Of a stretch of 64,000 nt of DNA, positions 30,167 to 38,596 are shown one piece after another. How positions within the stretch are numbered: the stretch's first letter is position 1; every line of letters starts with the position of its first letter. The notes under the pieces are model-generated. The model did no database searches and was not told where the DNA came from. It was given only the letters and a program-made list of their open reading frames with translations. The position numbers and the translations under genes are program-made. Source of the DNA: Janibacter terrae NBRC 107853 (GTDB taxonomy: Bacteria > Actinomycetota > Actinomycetes > Actinomycetales > Dermatophilaceae); assembly GCF_001591405.1 (NCBI RefSeq), contig NZ_BCUV01000004.1, forward strand, positions 62,001 to 126,000, in the 5' to 3' direction.

Positions 30167-30172
30167 TAGGCT
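30167..30172 (+). promoter_or_regulatory. Leaderless promoter of the 30179 gene
   Basis: TAGGCT lies exactly six bases before the GTG at 30179. A small inverted repeat TACCC-AA-GGGTA follows at 30184-30195, inside the first codons. Confidence 0.6.
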
Positions 30173-30178
30173 AGCGCC

Positions 30179-31051
30179 GTGAGTTACCCAAGGGTAGGTG
30201 AAGCCGCGGATCCGCGCTGCGAGGTGTGCGACGGCCCGGTCCGCGGGCAGGCCGTGCGCGGGGGCTGCGTGCTCGAGCGGTGCGAGCGCTGCGGGCACCT
30301 GGTGCGGGACCTCGACCGCTGCCCGGCCGACCACCGTGACCTCGCGTACGGCGGCGAGCCGACGCTCGACCGCATCCGCCTCGACCTCACCTACCGCGAG
30401 CTCGTCCGTGACGGTGTCCCGGAGCGGGTCCTCGAGGTCGGGTTCGGCGCGGGGACGATGCTGCGCCGTTTCCTCGACGACGGCGCGCAGGTGGCCGGGG
30501 TCGACCCCGACCAGCTGCAGGTCGGCGTCGACGAGGTCGTGCGCGCGAAGGGGGACCTGCGCACCGGTGGCATCGAGGAGGCCACGGACCTGCCGGGGGA
30601 GCAGGACCTCGTGTACGGCATCCACGTCCTCGAGCACGTCGTCGACCCGCACGCCGCGCTCCGCTCCTCCTTCGACCTGCTGCGGCCGGGTGGTCGCGCG
30701 AGCTTCCTCACGCCGGCGGGGGACAGCACCGGCCTCACCCGGTACGGCGCCGCCTGGTGGATGCTCGAGGACCCGACGCACATCCGCTTCTTCACCGCAG
30801 ACTCCCTGGCGCGGGCCGCGCGGACAGCCGGCTTCGTCGACGTCGAGGTGCGGCGGCTGCTCCTCGACAGCCTGAGCGTCGACGCCGCGAGCCTGGCCCG
30901 GGCGGTCCGTCCGGGCGAGCGGCCGCAGGGGGTCCTCGGCTCGCGACCGGTGCTCGCCGCGGCCGTGGCCAGCCTCCCCCTCGTCCTGGGCCAGCGCCTC
31001 GTCTCCCCGCGCAGCCGCCCCACCCTGCAGCTGCTCGCACGTCGTCCATGA
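30179..31051 (+). CDS. Zinc-ribbon class I methyltransferase
   Basis: The 290-residue protein starts with a four-cysteine zinc ribbon (CEVCDG near residue 12, CERCGHL near residue 36), followed by a SAM-binding Rossmann domain: RVLEVGFGAGTMLRRFL, GVDPDQL, GIHVLEHVVDP and LRPGGRASFLTP. This ribbon plus methyltransf_23 layout is common among sugar and nucleotide-sugar methyltransferases in polysaccharide clusters. Its promoter has a -10 box six bases before the GTG, so the mRNA is probably leaderless. It leads a three-gene run with a second methyltransferase and the larger AftD-like gene. Confidence 0.85.
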   Translation: MSYPRVGEAADPRCEVCDGPVRGQAVRGGCVLERCERCGHLVRDLDRCPADHRDLAYGGEPTLDRIRLDLTYRELVRDGVPERVLEVGFGAGTMLRRFLDDGAQVAGVDPDQLQVGVDEVVRAKGDLRTGGIEEATDLPGEQDLVYGIHVLEHVVDPHAALRSSFDLLRPGGRASFLTPAGDSTGLTRYGAAWWMLEDPTHIRFFTADSLARAARTAGFVDVEVRRLLLDSLSVDAASLARAVRPGERPQGVLGSRPVLAAAVASLPLVLGQRLVSPRSRPTLQLLARRP

Positions 31052-31058
31052 TGGTGTC

Positions 31059-31784
31059 GTGCCGATGACCTCCCAGCCCATGCGTCGCGGGGTGCGCCGG
31101 TCGGTGCGCCTCTTCTCGGCCTTCCTCGTCGAGCAGACCGAGCCGGAGCGCTTCTACTCGGAGCTGGCGCGCGACTCCATCGGGCTGGTGCGCGAGCACA
31201 CGCCCCTCGACGGCCGGACCGTGCTCGACGTGGGCGCCGGCCCGAGCGAGTTCGCCCGTGCCTTCCGCGCGGAGGGCGCGCGCTACGTGCCGCTCGACCA
31301 CGATCCGTCGGTCCCGTCGGTGCGGGACGGCGGGGTCGTCGGCGACGCCCTGCGACTGCCGCTCGCGGACGGGAGCGTCGACGTCGTCTTCTCGAGCAAC
31401 ATGTGGGAGCACGTGCCGGACCCCGAGGCCGTCGCCGACGAGATGCTGCGTGTCACCCGGCCGGGCGGGCTCGTCCTCCTCTCGTACACCAACTGGCTCT
31501 CGCCGTGGGGCGGGCACGAGACCTCACCGTGGCACTGGCTCGGCGGCGACCGCGCGGTCCGGCGGTACGAGCGTCGCCACGGCCACCCGCCCAAGAACCG
31601 CGTCGGCGAGACCCTGCACCGCGTGAGCGTGCGGCAGGGCCTGGACTGGGCGCGCCGGGCCGACGCCGACGTCCTCGTCGCCCGGCCCCGCTACCTGCCG
31701 GACGCGGCGCGGGCCGTGCTGCGCGTCCCCGGCCTGCGCGAGGTCGTGACGTGGAACCTCCTGCTCGTCCTGCGTCGCCGATGA
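31059..31784 (+). CDS. Class I SAM-dependent methyltransferase
   Basis: The 241-residue protein has a methyltransf_11 core: TVLDVGAGPSEFARAF (SAM loop), YVPLDHDP, GDALRLPLADGSVDVVFSSN and MLRVTRPGGLVLL. A following YTNWLSPWGGHETSPWHWLGG insert is likely the acceptor site. GTG 31059 is the first start and lies six bases after CATGAT, a weak -10 box; ATG 31065 is the alternative. Its stop overlaps the ATG of the AftD-like gene (ATGA), so the methyl transfer is probably part of the same glycan pathway. The exact acceptor is unknown. Confidence 0.83.
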   Translation: MPMTSQPMRRGVRRSVRLFSAFLVEQTEPERFYSELARDSIGLVREHTPLDGRTVLDVGAGPSEFARAFRAEGARYVPLDHDPSVPSVRDGGVVGDALRLPLADGSVDVVFSSNMWEHVPDPEAVADEMLRVTRPGGLVLLSYTNWLSPWGGHETSPWHWLGGDRAVRRYERRHGHPPKNRVGETLHRVSVRQGLDWARRADADVLVARPRYLPDAARAVLRVPGLREVVTWNLLLVLRRR

Positions 31785-34700
31785 CCGCTGACGGCCGGGT
31801 CGACCTCCTGCGCGAGCGCCTCCAGCGACTCTCCGCGACCCTGCTCGTCGCGGTCCTCCCCTGGCTCGTCGCGCCCGGCACGATCCAGCCGGACACCAAG
31901 ACCGACCTCGTCCTGTCACCCGCGCGCTACCTCGGCCGGGCGCTGTGGGCGTGGAACGACCACACCGGCATCGGCGAGCTGCAGAACCAGGCCTACGGCT
32001 ACCTCTGGCCGATGGGGACCTTCTTCCTCGTGGGCGACGCGGTGGGCGCGCCGGCGTGGGCGGTGCAGCGGCTGTGGTGGACGCTCCTTCTCGTCGTGAC
32101 CTTCGTCGGGGCCGAGCGTCTGGCCCGACGGGTCGGCGGCCTGGCACCGGTCCCGGCGCTGCTCGTCGGCGGGGTCTTCACGCTGTCACCGCGGGTGCTC
32201 ACCGTGCTCTCGGAGATCTCCGTCGAGGTGTGGCCGCAGGCCCTCGCACCCTGGCTCGTCCTCGTCGCCGCGCGCGCCGTCGCCCCCGGCGCGGTCGCCG
32301 CGGACCGGCGGCGGACGGCGGTGCTCACCGGCCTCCTCACGGCCTCCCTGGGTGGGGTCAACGCGACCGTCTCGCTCGTGGCCCTCGTCCCCGCGGCCGC
32401 CTGGCTGCTCCTCGCGCCGGCGGGCCGGCACCGTTGGCGGGCCCTCGCGTGGTGGCTCCTCGGTGCGGTCGCCGGGGCGGCCTGGTGGCTGGGTCCGCTG
32501 CTCGTCCTCGGCCGCTACTCCTACCCCTTCCTCGACCACATCGAGCTGGCGTCGACGACGACGGCGGTCGCGTCCGTCACGAACGTGCTCCGGGGCGCCA
32601 ACCACTGGATCGCCTACATCCTCACCGGCAGCGACCAGCCGACGTGGCAGAGCGGGTGGGTCCTCGCCCAGTCCTTCTCGGCGATCCTCGCGACGACCCT
32701 GCTCGCGGGGCTCGGCCTCGCCGGTCTCGTACGTCACCGGGACCGGGGCGAAGGGGGCGACCCGCCCCCTTCGTCCGGGCGGCCCGCGGCGCACCTGACG
32801 CGCTGGGCGCTCGTCCTGGTGCTGCTCGGCGTGCTCGCGATGACGACCGGGCGCTCCGGCTCGGCCTCCGGGCCGCTCGCGCCCGTCGTGCAGGACCTGC
32901 TCGACGGGCCGCTCGCCCCCTTCCGCAACGTCCACAAGGCCGACCTGCTCATCCGGCTGCCGGTCGCCCTCGGCGTGGGCCTGCTCGCCCACTGGGCCAC
33001 CCGCGTGGAGGGCGGCGCCGGTCCCGTGGTGCGGCAGGCCGTCGTCGTCGCGACCGTGCTCGCGCTCGTCGGCTCGCTCGCCCCGCTGTGGGTCGGTCGC
33101 GTCGGTGATGCCTGGGCGCCGGAGGACCTGCCGGGGACGTGGACCGAGGCGGCCCGGGAGGTCGACGAGCTCGCGTCCCGCGACGGCGGGACGACGCTGG
33201 TGCTCCCCGGGGCGCGCACCGCGGACTTCACGTGGGGACGCGTCACCGACGAGCCCCTCGGGGCGCTCGCGGCCTCACCGGTGCTCACCCGGGCCGCCGC
33301 GCCGCTCGGGCACCCCGGTGCCACGAGGATCCTCGACCACCTCGACGAGATGACCGCGACGGGGCGCAGCCGACCGGAGATCGTCCCCGGGCTGCGGCGG
33401 CTCGGCGTCTCCCGCGTCGTCGTCCGCGGCGGCCTGCAGCAGGCCGTCGGCGCGATGGACCCCCGGCGGGTGGCGGACACCCTGCAGGCCACCCCCGGCA
33501 TCACCCGGGTCTGGGCCGAGGGCGACGGCCAGGACCGGGTGAGCATCTGGCGGCTGGACGCCCCGGCCGAGCCCATGGTCGTCGTGCCCCGGGACGGGGT
33601 GGTCCCCGTCGCCGCCGCGCCCGAGGGCTGGTTCGCGCTGCTCGCCTCGGGGCTGGTCGACCCCGACGCCCTCACCACGACCGCCCGCGGTGAGGACGCC
33701 GACGTGCGCACCGACACGCTGCGGTGGCAGGCGCTCAACTCCGGGCGACCGCCGTCGGACGGCCGCAGCCCCACCCTCCCCGCCACCAACCTCTGGCCCG
33801 AGATCGTCGGCACCAAGGACCTGGACCCGGGCGGCTCGGCGCTCGCCCGCACCACCAGGTTCTGGCGCGGGCTCTCCGGGCTCGCCGTGAGCTCGACCGC
33901 TGCCGACCCCTTCGCCCGAGACCCCGGGGGCGCGGGGACCGGCCCGGCGGCCATGGTCGACGGCGACCCCACGACCGCCTGGGTGAGCGGCGACGGGCTG
34001 GGCAGGCAGTCCTTCACGCTGCGCCTCCCCGACACCCACCGGCCGACGGCAGTGCTCGTCCACGAGGCGTGGGGCGGCACCCTCGCCCCGCTGTCGGGCG
34101 TCCGCGTCGCCGGCAGCGACGGCGAGCTGCTCGAGGGGACCAAGACCTGGCGCGTCCCCCTCGACGGTCGCGGGCGCACCGAGGTCACCGTCGACCTCGA
34201 GCGTGCGGGCGGGGACCCGACGCGCCGCGGGGCGCCGGTCGGCGTGCGCGAGGTGCAGCTCGAGGACGGCCCCCGTCTCGGGACGGGGCTGGCCCTGCCG
34301 CCGGGCCGGGGCCCGGCCCTGCTGACGCGCGACCCGCGCGGCGGCGTCGACGTCGGGGCGGGCGAGGACCCCGGCGACCTCGTCCGTCGGGTGGGCCACC
34401 TGCCGACGACCCGGGTGGAGGCGTCCGTGCGGGTGCGCCCGGGGGAGGCCGCGCAGGACCTCGTGACCGCACCGTGGAGCCTCACCGGCAGCACCGCACC
34501 CGACACCGACCCCGCCGCGTCCGGGCTGGCCGACTGGCCGGTCGCCGCCCTCGACGGCGACCCCACGACACGGTGGCGGCCCGCGGTCGGTGCCGCGCGG
34601 CCCACGCTGCGGATCGACCTCGGCCGGGAGCGGCGGGTCGGCACCATCAGGCTCGACCGGTCCGTGGGCTCGGTGACCGTCGCGACCGACACGCAGCGCC

Positions 34701-35803
34701 ACGTGCTGCCCGCGGGCACCGAGCTGCGGATCCCGGCGCAGGAGACACGCCAGGTCTCCCTCGTCTTCACCCGGCCCCCCGGCCGGGCCGCATGGTCCGG
34801 GCCGGAGGTCACCCTGCCCGAGGCGGGCGCCCCGCCGACGACCGTGACGCTGGGCTGCAGCGCCGCAGGTGCCGTCGGCCGGGACGAGGGCCGCATCGGT
34901 CTGTCCCTCACCGCACCGCGCGCCGACCTCGTCGGCGGCCGACCGGTCGCCGCGACGGCCTGCGGCGACCTGCCCGCCGGTGGCGGCACGGTGACGGCGG
35001 CCGGCGTCCCGGGTCTGGTCCCCGAGTCGGTCGCCCTCGTGCCCGTCGGCTGGGTGCGGTCCGAGGTGGCGCCGACCCGCACGGTGACGACGCAGCGCGA
35101 GCACACCGGCCGGTGGCTCGCGGACGTCGGGGCCGGTGGGCCCTCGGTCCTGGCCCTGTCGCAGGGGGCCAACGCGGGCTGGCGGGCCGTCGACGAGGAG
35201 GGCATGCGGCTCGAGCCGGTCACCGTGGACGGGTGGCGCCAGGGGTTCGTGGTGCCCGGGGGAGCGAGCGAGCGGATCACGATCGACTTCGTGCCCAACG
35301 GGCAGCACCGGCTCGCCCTGCTCGTCGGGGCCGTCCTCGCGGGGCTCCTGCTCCTGTGGGGGCTCGTCGAGCTGGTCCCGGCGCGCCGTCCTGCGCGCTC
35401 GTCGGCCGTCGACGACCGGGTCGTGGAGCCGGCCGGCCCTGAGCCGACGGACGTCCCCGCCGGGGGAGTGGCCCCCTTCGTCGTGGGCGTCCTGCTCGCG
35501 GCACTCGTCGGCCTGCTCGTCGCGGGCTGGGCCGGGCTGCTCGCGGGTGCGGTGGGCGCGCTCGTGCCGGTGCGGCGGCGGGCGGCCGCGGTCGTGCTCG
35601 TCCTCGGGGCCGCGGGGGTCGCGCTGGCGGTGCTCGGGGTCGCCGAGCGCCAGTCGGCCGGCGCGATGGTCTCCCAGGTGCTCGGCGCGCTCAGCCTCGG
35701 GGTGCTGGCAGCGGCTCTGGTGCGTCCGCGGGCCGACGGTGGGCCAGTGCCAGCACCGGACGCTCCAGCAGCATCCACGACAGGTGCGCCAGACCCACGC
35801 TGA
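31781..35803 (+). CDS. AftD-family arabinofuranosyltransferase (DUF3367), discoidin-like modules
   Basis: The 1340-residue protein is closer than its cluster partner to mycobacterial AftD: after helix 1 it has QPDTKTDLVLSPARYL and then the strongly conserved IGELQNQAYGYLWPMGTFF. AftD adds alpha-(1->3)-linked arabinofuranose from decaprenyl-phosphate-arabinose outside the membrane. The N-terminal half holds about twelve helices. The second half contains two discoidin-like modules (AMVDGDPTTAWVSG near residue 723; ALDGDPTTRWRP near residue 923), and the protein ends with membrane helices. ATG 31781 overlaps the previous stop. Its last 113 bases overlap the end of an acyltransferase gene on the other strand. 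Whether it really moves arabinose here is unproven. Confidence 0.85.
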   Translation: MTADGRVDLLRERLQRLSATLLVAVLPWLVAPGTIQPDTKTDLVLSPARYLGRALWAWNDHTGIGELQNQAYGYLWPMGTFFLVGDAVGAPAWAVQRLWWTLLLVVTFVGAERLARRVGGLAPVPALLVGGVFTLSPRVLTVLSEISVEVWPQALAPWLVLVAARAVAPGAVAADRRRTAVLTGLLTASLGGVNATVSLVALVPAAAWLLLAPAGRHRWRALAWWLLGAVAGAAWWLGPLLVLGRYSYPFLDHIELASTTTAVASVTNVLRGANHWIAYILTGSDQPTWQSGWVLAQSFSAILATTLLAGLGLAGLVRHRDRGEGGDPPPSSGRPAAHLTRWALVLVLLGVLAMTTGRSGSASGPLAPVVQDLLDGPLAPFRNVHKADLLIRLPVALGVGLLAHWATRVEGGAGPVVRQAVVVATVLALVGSLAPLWVGRVGDAWAPEDLPGTWTEAAREVDELASRDGGTTLVLPGARTADFTWGRVTDEPLGALAASPVLTRAAAPLGHPGATRILDHLDEMTATGRSRPEIVPGLRRLGVSRVVVRGGLQQAVGAMDPRRVADTLQATPGITRVWAEGDGQDRVSIWRLDAPAEPMVVVPRDGVVPVAAAPEGWFALLASGLVDPDALTTTARGEDADVRTDTLRWQALNSGRPPSDGRSPTLPATNLWPEIVGTKDLDPGGSALARTTRFWRGLSGLAVSSTAADPFARDPGGAGTGPAAMVDGDPTTAWVSGDGLGRQSFTLRLPDTHRPTAVLVHEAWGGTLAPLSGVRVAGSDGELLEGTKTWRVPLDGRGRTEVTVDLERAGGDPTRRGAPVGVREVQLEDGPRLGTGLALPPGRGPALLTRDPRGGVDVGAGEDPGDLVRRVGHLPTTRVEASVRVRPGEAAQDLVTAPWSLTGSTAPDTDPAASGLADWPVAALDGDPTTRWRPAVGAARPTLRIDLGRERRVGTIRLDRSVGSVTVATDTQRHVLPAGTELRIPAQETRQVSLVFTRPPGRAAWSGPEVTLPEAGAPPTTVTLGCSAAGAVGRDEGRIGLSLTAPRADLVGGRPVAATACGDLPAGGGTVTAAGVPGLVPESVALVPVGWVRSEVAPTRTVTTQREHTGRWLADVGAGGPSVLALSQGANAGWRAVDEEGMRLEPVTVDGWRQGFVVPGGASERITIDFVPNGQHRLALLVGAVLAGLLLLWGLVELVPARRPARSSAVDDRVVEPAGPEPTDVPAGGVAPFVVGVLLAALVGLLVAGWAGLLAGAVGALVPVRRRAAAVVLVLGAAGVALAVLGVAERQSAGAMVSQVLGALSLGVLAAALVRPRADGGPVPAPDAPAASTTGAPDPR
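32749..32773. repeat. Terminator-like CGAAGGGGG inverted pair inside the aftD-like gene
   Basis: CGAAGGGGGCG (32749-32759) and its exact complement (32763-32773) are separated by only three bases, and three more outer positions can pair with one wobble. The protein stretch it encodes (RGEGGDPPPSSG) is a polar linker between helices. Unlike the other four pairs it lies in a coding region. Confidence 0.85.
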
Positions 35804-36872
35804 CGAGCGTCACGAGGGCGAGCGTCAGCGCGAAGGGCGCAGCGAAGAGCCGCAGGTCGAGGGCCGCGAAGGCGACCTGCAGCACGAGCACGTGCCACAG
35901 GAAGACCCCGTACGAGATGTCGCCGAGCCACCGCAGGGCGCCGGCGACGGGGGAGTCGGCGAGGGTCGAGGACAGGCCGCGCGTCGTCGCCGCGAGGAGC
36001 AGGCACCCCGCGACGAGCCCGTAGAGCACCTCGGCGGCGAGCGCCTCCGGTGGCGACGAGGACTCGATGCCGCGCGGGCCGGCGACCGGGGTCGAGGCGA
36101 GCAGCCACAGGACGGCGGCGAGGACGACGAGGGTCCCCGGGCTCGTGCGCAGGACCTCGAGCCACGGACGGGCCGGCAAGGCGTCCACCCGCTCCGCCTC
36201 GACGAGCACGCGCACGGCCACGCCGAGCGCGAACCACGCGGCGTGCCCGGCCGCGCTCGTGGCGAGCACCCCGCCCGGGGTCCCCTCGAGCAGCGCCGCG
36301 AAGGTCTGGGTGCCGAGGCCGAGCACCCCGACGAGGAGGCAGAGCCACAGCAGGCGACGGGTCGCGGCGGTGGGGGAGGCGCCGCGCACGAGCGGGGCGA
36401 GGAGCCACGCGACGAGCGGCAGGAGCAGGTAGAAGGTCACCTCGGTCGTGAGGCTCCACGTCTGGGTGAAGGACTGGAAGGTGCGCCCCGTCCAGCCCTG
36501 GCCGATGACGAGGTGGACGAGCACGGTCGGCACGTCGAGCACGCTCGCCGCGGCACCGCCGAGGCGAGCGGCGACGGCGACGACCGCCGCGAGCGCGAGG
36601 AGGTAGGCGGGCAGGATGCGTGCCGCACGCCGCACGAGGTAGCGCCTGGTCGACCAGTCCGCGGTGCCACCGAGGGCACGACGCACGAAGGGGGAGGACA
36701 GCAGGAAGGCGGAGAGGGCGAAGAAGATCGCGACGCCGAGCTCGCCCCGGACCGCGAGCCCGCCCACGACCCCGGAGGCGCCGGCCCCGGTCCAGAAGGC
36801 CACGTGCGAGAGCAGGACGAGCCAGGCCGCCACGGCACGCAGCAGGTCGAGCCCGAGCATGCGACCCGCCAC
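35691..36872 (-). CDS. Membrane acyltransferase (acyltransferase 3 family)
   Basis: The protein (393 residues from the GTG at 36872) has the acyltransferase-3 pattern: LGLDLLRAVAAWLVLLSH with the catalytic His, IFFALSAFLLSSPF, RRAARILPAYLLAL and WSLTTEVTFYLLLPL, then SYGVFLWH and the closing LLERPVL motif. It lacks the SGNH domain of the other acyltransferase, so it alone probably O-acylates a lipid or glycan. The start is uncertain: ATG 36908, GTG 36872 or ATG 36860. A -10-like TAGGAC (complement of 36884-36889) favours the two shorter forms. The last 113 bases overlap the 3' end of the aftD-like gene on the opposite strand. Confidence 0.85.
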   Translation of the reverse strand: MAGRMLGLDLLRAVAAWLVLLSHVAFWTGAGASGVVGGLAVRGELGVAIFFALSAFLLSSPFVRRALGGTADWSTRRYLVRRAARILPAYLLALAAVVAVAARLGGAAASVLDVPTVLVHLVIGQGWTGRTFQSFTQTWSLTTEVTFYLLLPLVAWLLAPLVRGASPTAATRRLLWLCLLVGVLGLGTQTFAALLEGTPGGVLATSAAGHAAWFALGVAVRVLVEAERVDALPARPWLEVLRTSPGTLVVLAAVLWLLASTPVAGPRGIESSSPPEALAAEVLYGLVAGCLLLAATTRGLSSTLADSPVAGALRWLGDISYGVFLWHVLVLQVAFAALDLRLFAAPFALTLALVTLVSVGLAHLSWMLLERPVLALAHRRPADAPEPLPAPRG

Positions 36873-36902
36873 ATCCGCCACCCGTCCTACCTGCGGGTCA
36901 CT

Positions 36903-36908
36903 TACCAT
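36903..36908 (+). promoter_or_regulatory. Promoter of the heptose cassette
   Basis: TACCAT at 36903-36908 gives a leader of about 33 bases that ends with GAGAGG six bases before the ATG of hddA. The same short gap carries the minus-strand signals of the divergent acyltransferase gene. Confidence 0.5.
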
Positions 36909-36947
36909 TCCGTCATCATCGCTCACCGTCGTATCGAGAGGCCACCC

Positions 36948-37991
36948 ATGACGTCGCGTCCGGTCCTGCGTGCCCGCGCGCCCCTGCGGGTCAGCTTCGC
37001 CGGCGGTGGCACGGACGTCGCCCCCTTCCCGCAGCGCGAGGGCGGCGCGGTGCTCAGCGCGACCATCGGCAGCTACGCCTGGGCCACCCTGCGGCCGCGC
37101 ACGGACGGTCACATCACCGTCGAGTCCCACGACTACGGGACCTCGATCGGCTACGACGTCGGCACCCCCTTCGTCCTCGACGGGGAGCTCGACCTGCCCA
37201 GGGCGGCGATCGTGCAGATCATGACCCTCGACGGGGCGATCCGGTCCGAGGGCTTCGACCTCTTCCTGCACACCAACGCGCCGCCCGGCTCCGGGCTCGG
37301 CAGCTCGAGCGCCGTCATGGTCGCGGTCATCGACCTGGTGGCCCGGCACTGCGGGCTCGACCTCGGCCCGCACGAGATCGCCCGGCTGGCCTACCGGCTC
37401 GAGCGGGACGACCTGCACATCCCCGGCGGCTACCAGGACCAGTACGCGGCCGCCTTCGGCGGGTTCAACTACATGGAGTTCCGTCGCGACGGCGAGGTCG
37501 TCGTCAACCCCCTGCGGGTGCGCCCCGACACCGTGCACGAGCTCGAGCACAACATGCTGCTCGCCTACACCGGACGCACGCGGGTGAGCGACCACATCAT
37601 CGAGGACCAGGTCTCCCGCTACGAGACGGGCAACGAGGAGGCGGTCGCCGGCCTGCGGGCGCAGCGCGACCTCGCCGACGCGATGCGCGTGGCCCTCCTG
37701 CGGGGGGACGTCGACGAGATCGGTCGGCTCCTCGGGATCGCCTGGCAGGAGAAGCAGCGGATGTCCTCGCGCATCTCGACGCCGCTCATCCAGGACGCGG
37801 TCGAGGCGGCCCTCGCGACGGGCGCCCTCGGTGGCAAGGTGACCGGCGCCGGCGGCGGCGGTCACCTGATCTTCATCTGCGAGTTCGAGCGGCGCCACCT
37901 CGTGGCCGACGAGCTCATCCGACTCGGCCTCACCGTCTCCGAGTTCACCTTCACCAAGCACGGCGTGACGACCTGGAAGGGCCAGCCATGA
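36948..37991 (+). CDS. hddA: D-glycero-alpha-D-manno-heptose-7-phosphate kinase
   Basis: This 347-residue GHMP kinase fits HddA, which phosphorylates D-glycero-D-manno-heptose 7-phosphate at C1 to give the alpha-1,7-bisphosphate. The start RARAPLRVSFAGGGTDVAPF is the HddA/fucokinase-type motif 1, PPGSGLGSSSAVMVA is the ATP loop (motif 2), and GKVTGAGGGGHLIF is motif 3. HIPGGYQDQYAAAFGG is a further HddA-like segment. The ATG at 36948 has GAGAGG upstream. It is followed with a four-base overlap by gmhA and then gmhB, the enzymes just before and after it in the GDP-heptose route, which strongly supports the call. Confidence 0.9.
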   Translation: MTSRPVLRARAPLRVSFAGGGTDVAPFPQREGGAVLSATIGSYAWATLRPRTDGHITVESHDYGTSIGYDVGTPFVLDGELDLPRAAIVQIMTLDGAIRSEGFDLFLHTNAPPGSGLGSSSAVMVAVIDLVARHCGLDLGPHEIARLAYRLERDDLHIPGGYQDQYAAAFGGFNYMEFRRDGEVVVNPLRVRPDTVHELEHNMLLAYTGRTRVSDHIIEDQVSRYETGNEEAVAGLRAQRDLADAMRVALLRGDVDEIGRLLGIAWQEKQRMSSRISTPLIQDAVEAALATGALGGKVTGAGGGGHLIFICEFERRHLVADELIRLGLTVSEFTFTKHGVTTWKGQP

Positions 37992-38596
37992 CATCGACCG
38001 AGGAGCGGCACGCCCTCGTGACGCAGCAGCTGGACGCGGGCATCGCCGCCTGGGCCCGGCTCGCCGACCAGGTGGCCGAGCCGGGGCTGCGGTCCGCGGT
38101 GGACGCCGCGGGCCGGGCGGTCCTGGACGCCCTGCTCGCCGGGCGGACCCTGCTCGTCGCCGGCAACGGCGGCTCGGCGGCGATCGCCAGCCACGTCGCC
38201 GCCGAGTTCCTCGGCAAGTGCGTCCGCGACCGGCACCCGCTCCCGGCGATCAGCCTCGCCGAGTCGCACTCGTCGCTCACCGCGATCGGCAACGACTACG
38301 GCTTCGACCAGGTCTTCCTCCGCGGTGTCCGGGCCTTCGGGCGACCCGGGGACGTCCTGCTCGCGATGTCGACGTCCGGCACGAGCCCCAACGTCGTCGC
38401 GGCGCTCGGCGAGGCCCGCGCGCGCGGGCTCACCACGATCCTCATGACGGGTGCGAAGGGAGCCGGCCAGGACCACCTCGCCGACCACCTGCTCGTCGTG
38501 CCCTCCGGGGAGACGCCGCGCATCCAGGAGGTCCACATGCTCTGGGCCCACGCCTGGTGCGAGGCCGTCGACCACGCCCTGCAGGACCACCCCTGA
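37988..38596 (+). CDS. gmhA: Sedoheptulose-7-phosphate isomerase (SIS domain)
   Basis: GmhA converts sedoheptulose 7-phosphate to D-glycero-D-manno-heptose 7-phosphate, the entry step of heptose synthesis. The 202-residue protein is one SIS domain with the GmhA signatures LVAGNGGSAAIASHVAAEF (phosphate site), HPLPAISL, MSTSGTSPNVVAAL and the late TPRIQEVHML helix containing the catalytic His. Length and motifs agree with GmhA rather than DiaA or general SIS regulators, and the gene neighbours settle it. ATG 37988 overlaps the hddA stop (ATGA). Confidence 0.92.
   Translation: MTSTEERHALVTQQLDAGIAAWARLADQVAEPGLRSAVDAAGRAVLDALLAGRTLLVAGNGGSAAIASHVAAEFLGKCVRDRHPLPAISLAESHSSLTAIGNDYGFDQVFLRGVRAFGRPGDVLLAMSTSGTSPNVVAALGEARARGLTTILMTGAKGAGQDHLADHLLVVPSGETPRIQEVHMLWAHAWCEAVDHALQDHP

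Noticed and set aside
30184-30195. TACCC-AA-GGGTA repeat at the start of the 30179 gene as an operator
   Set aside because: Arms are only five bases, it lies inside the coding region after the start, and chance occurrence is likely.
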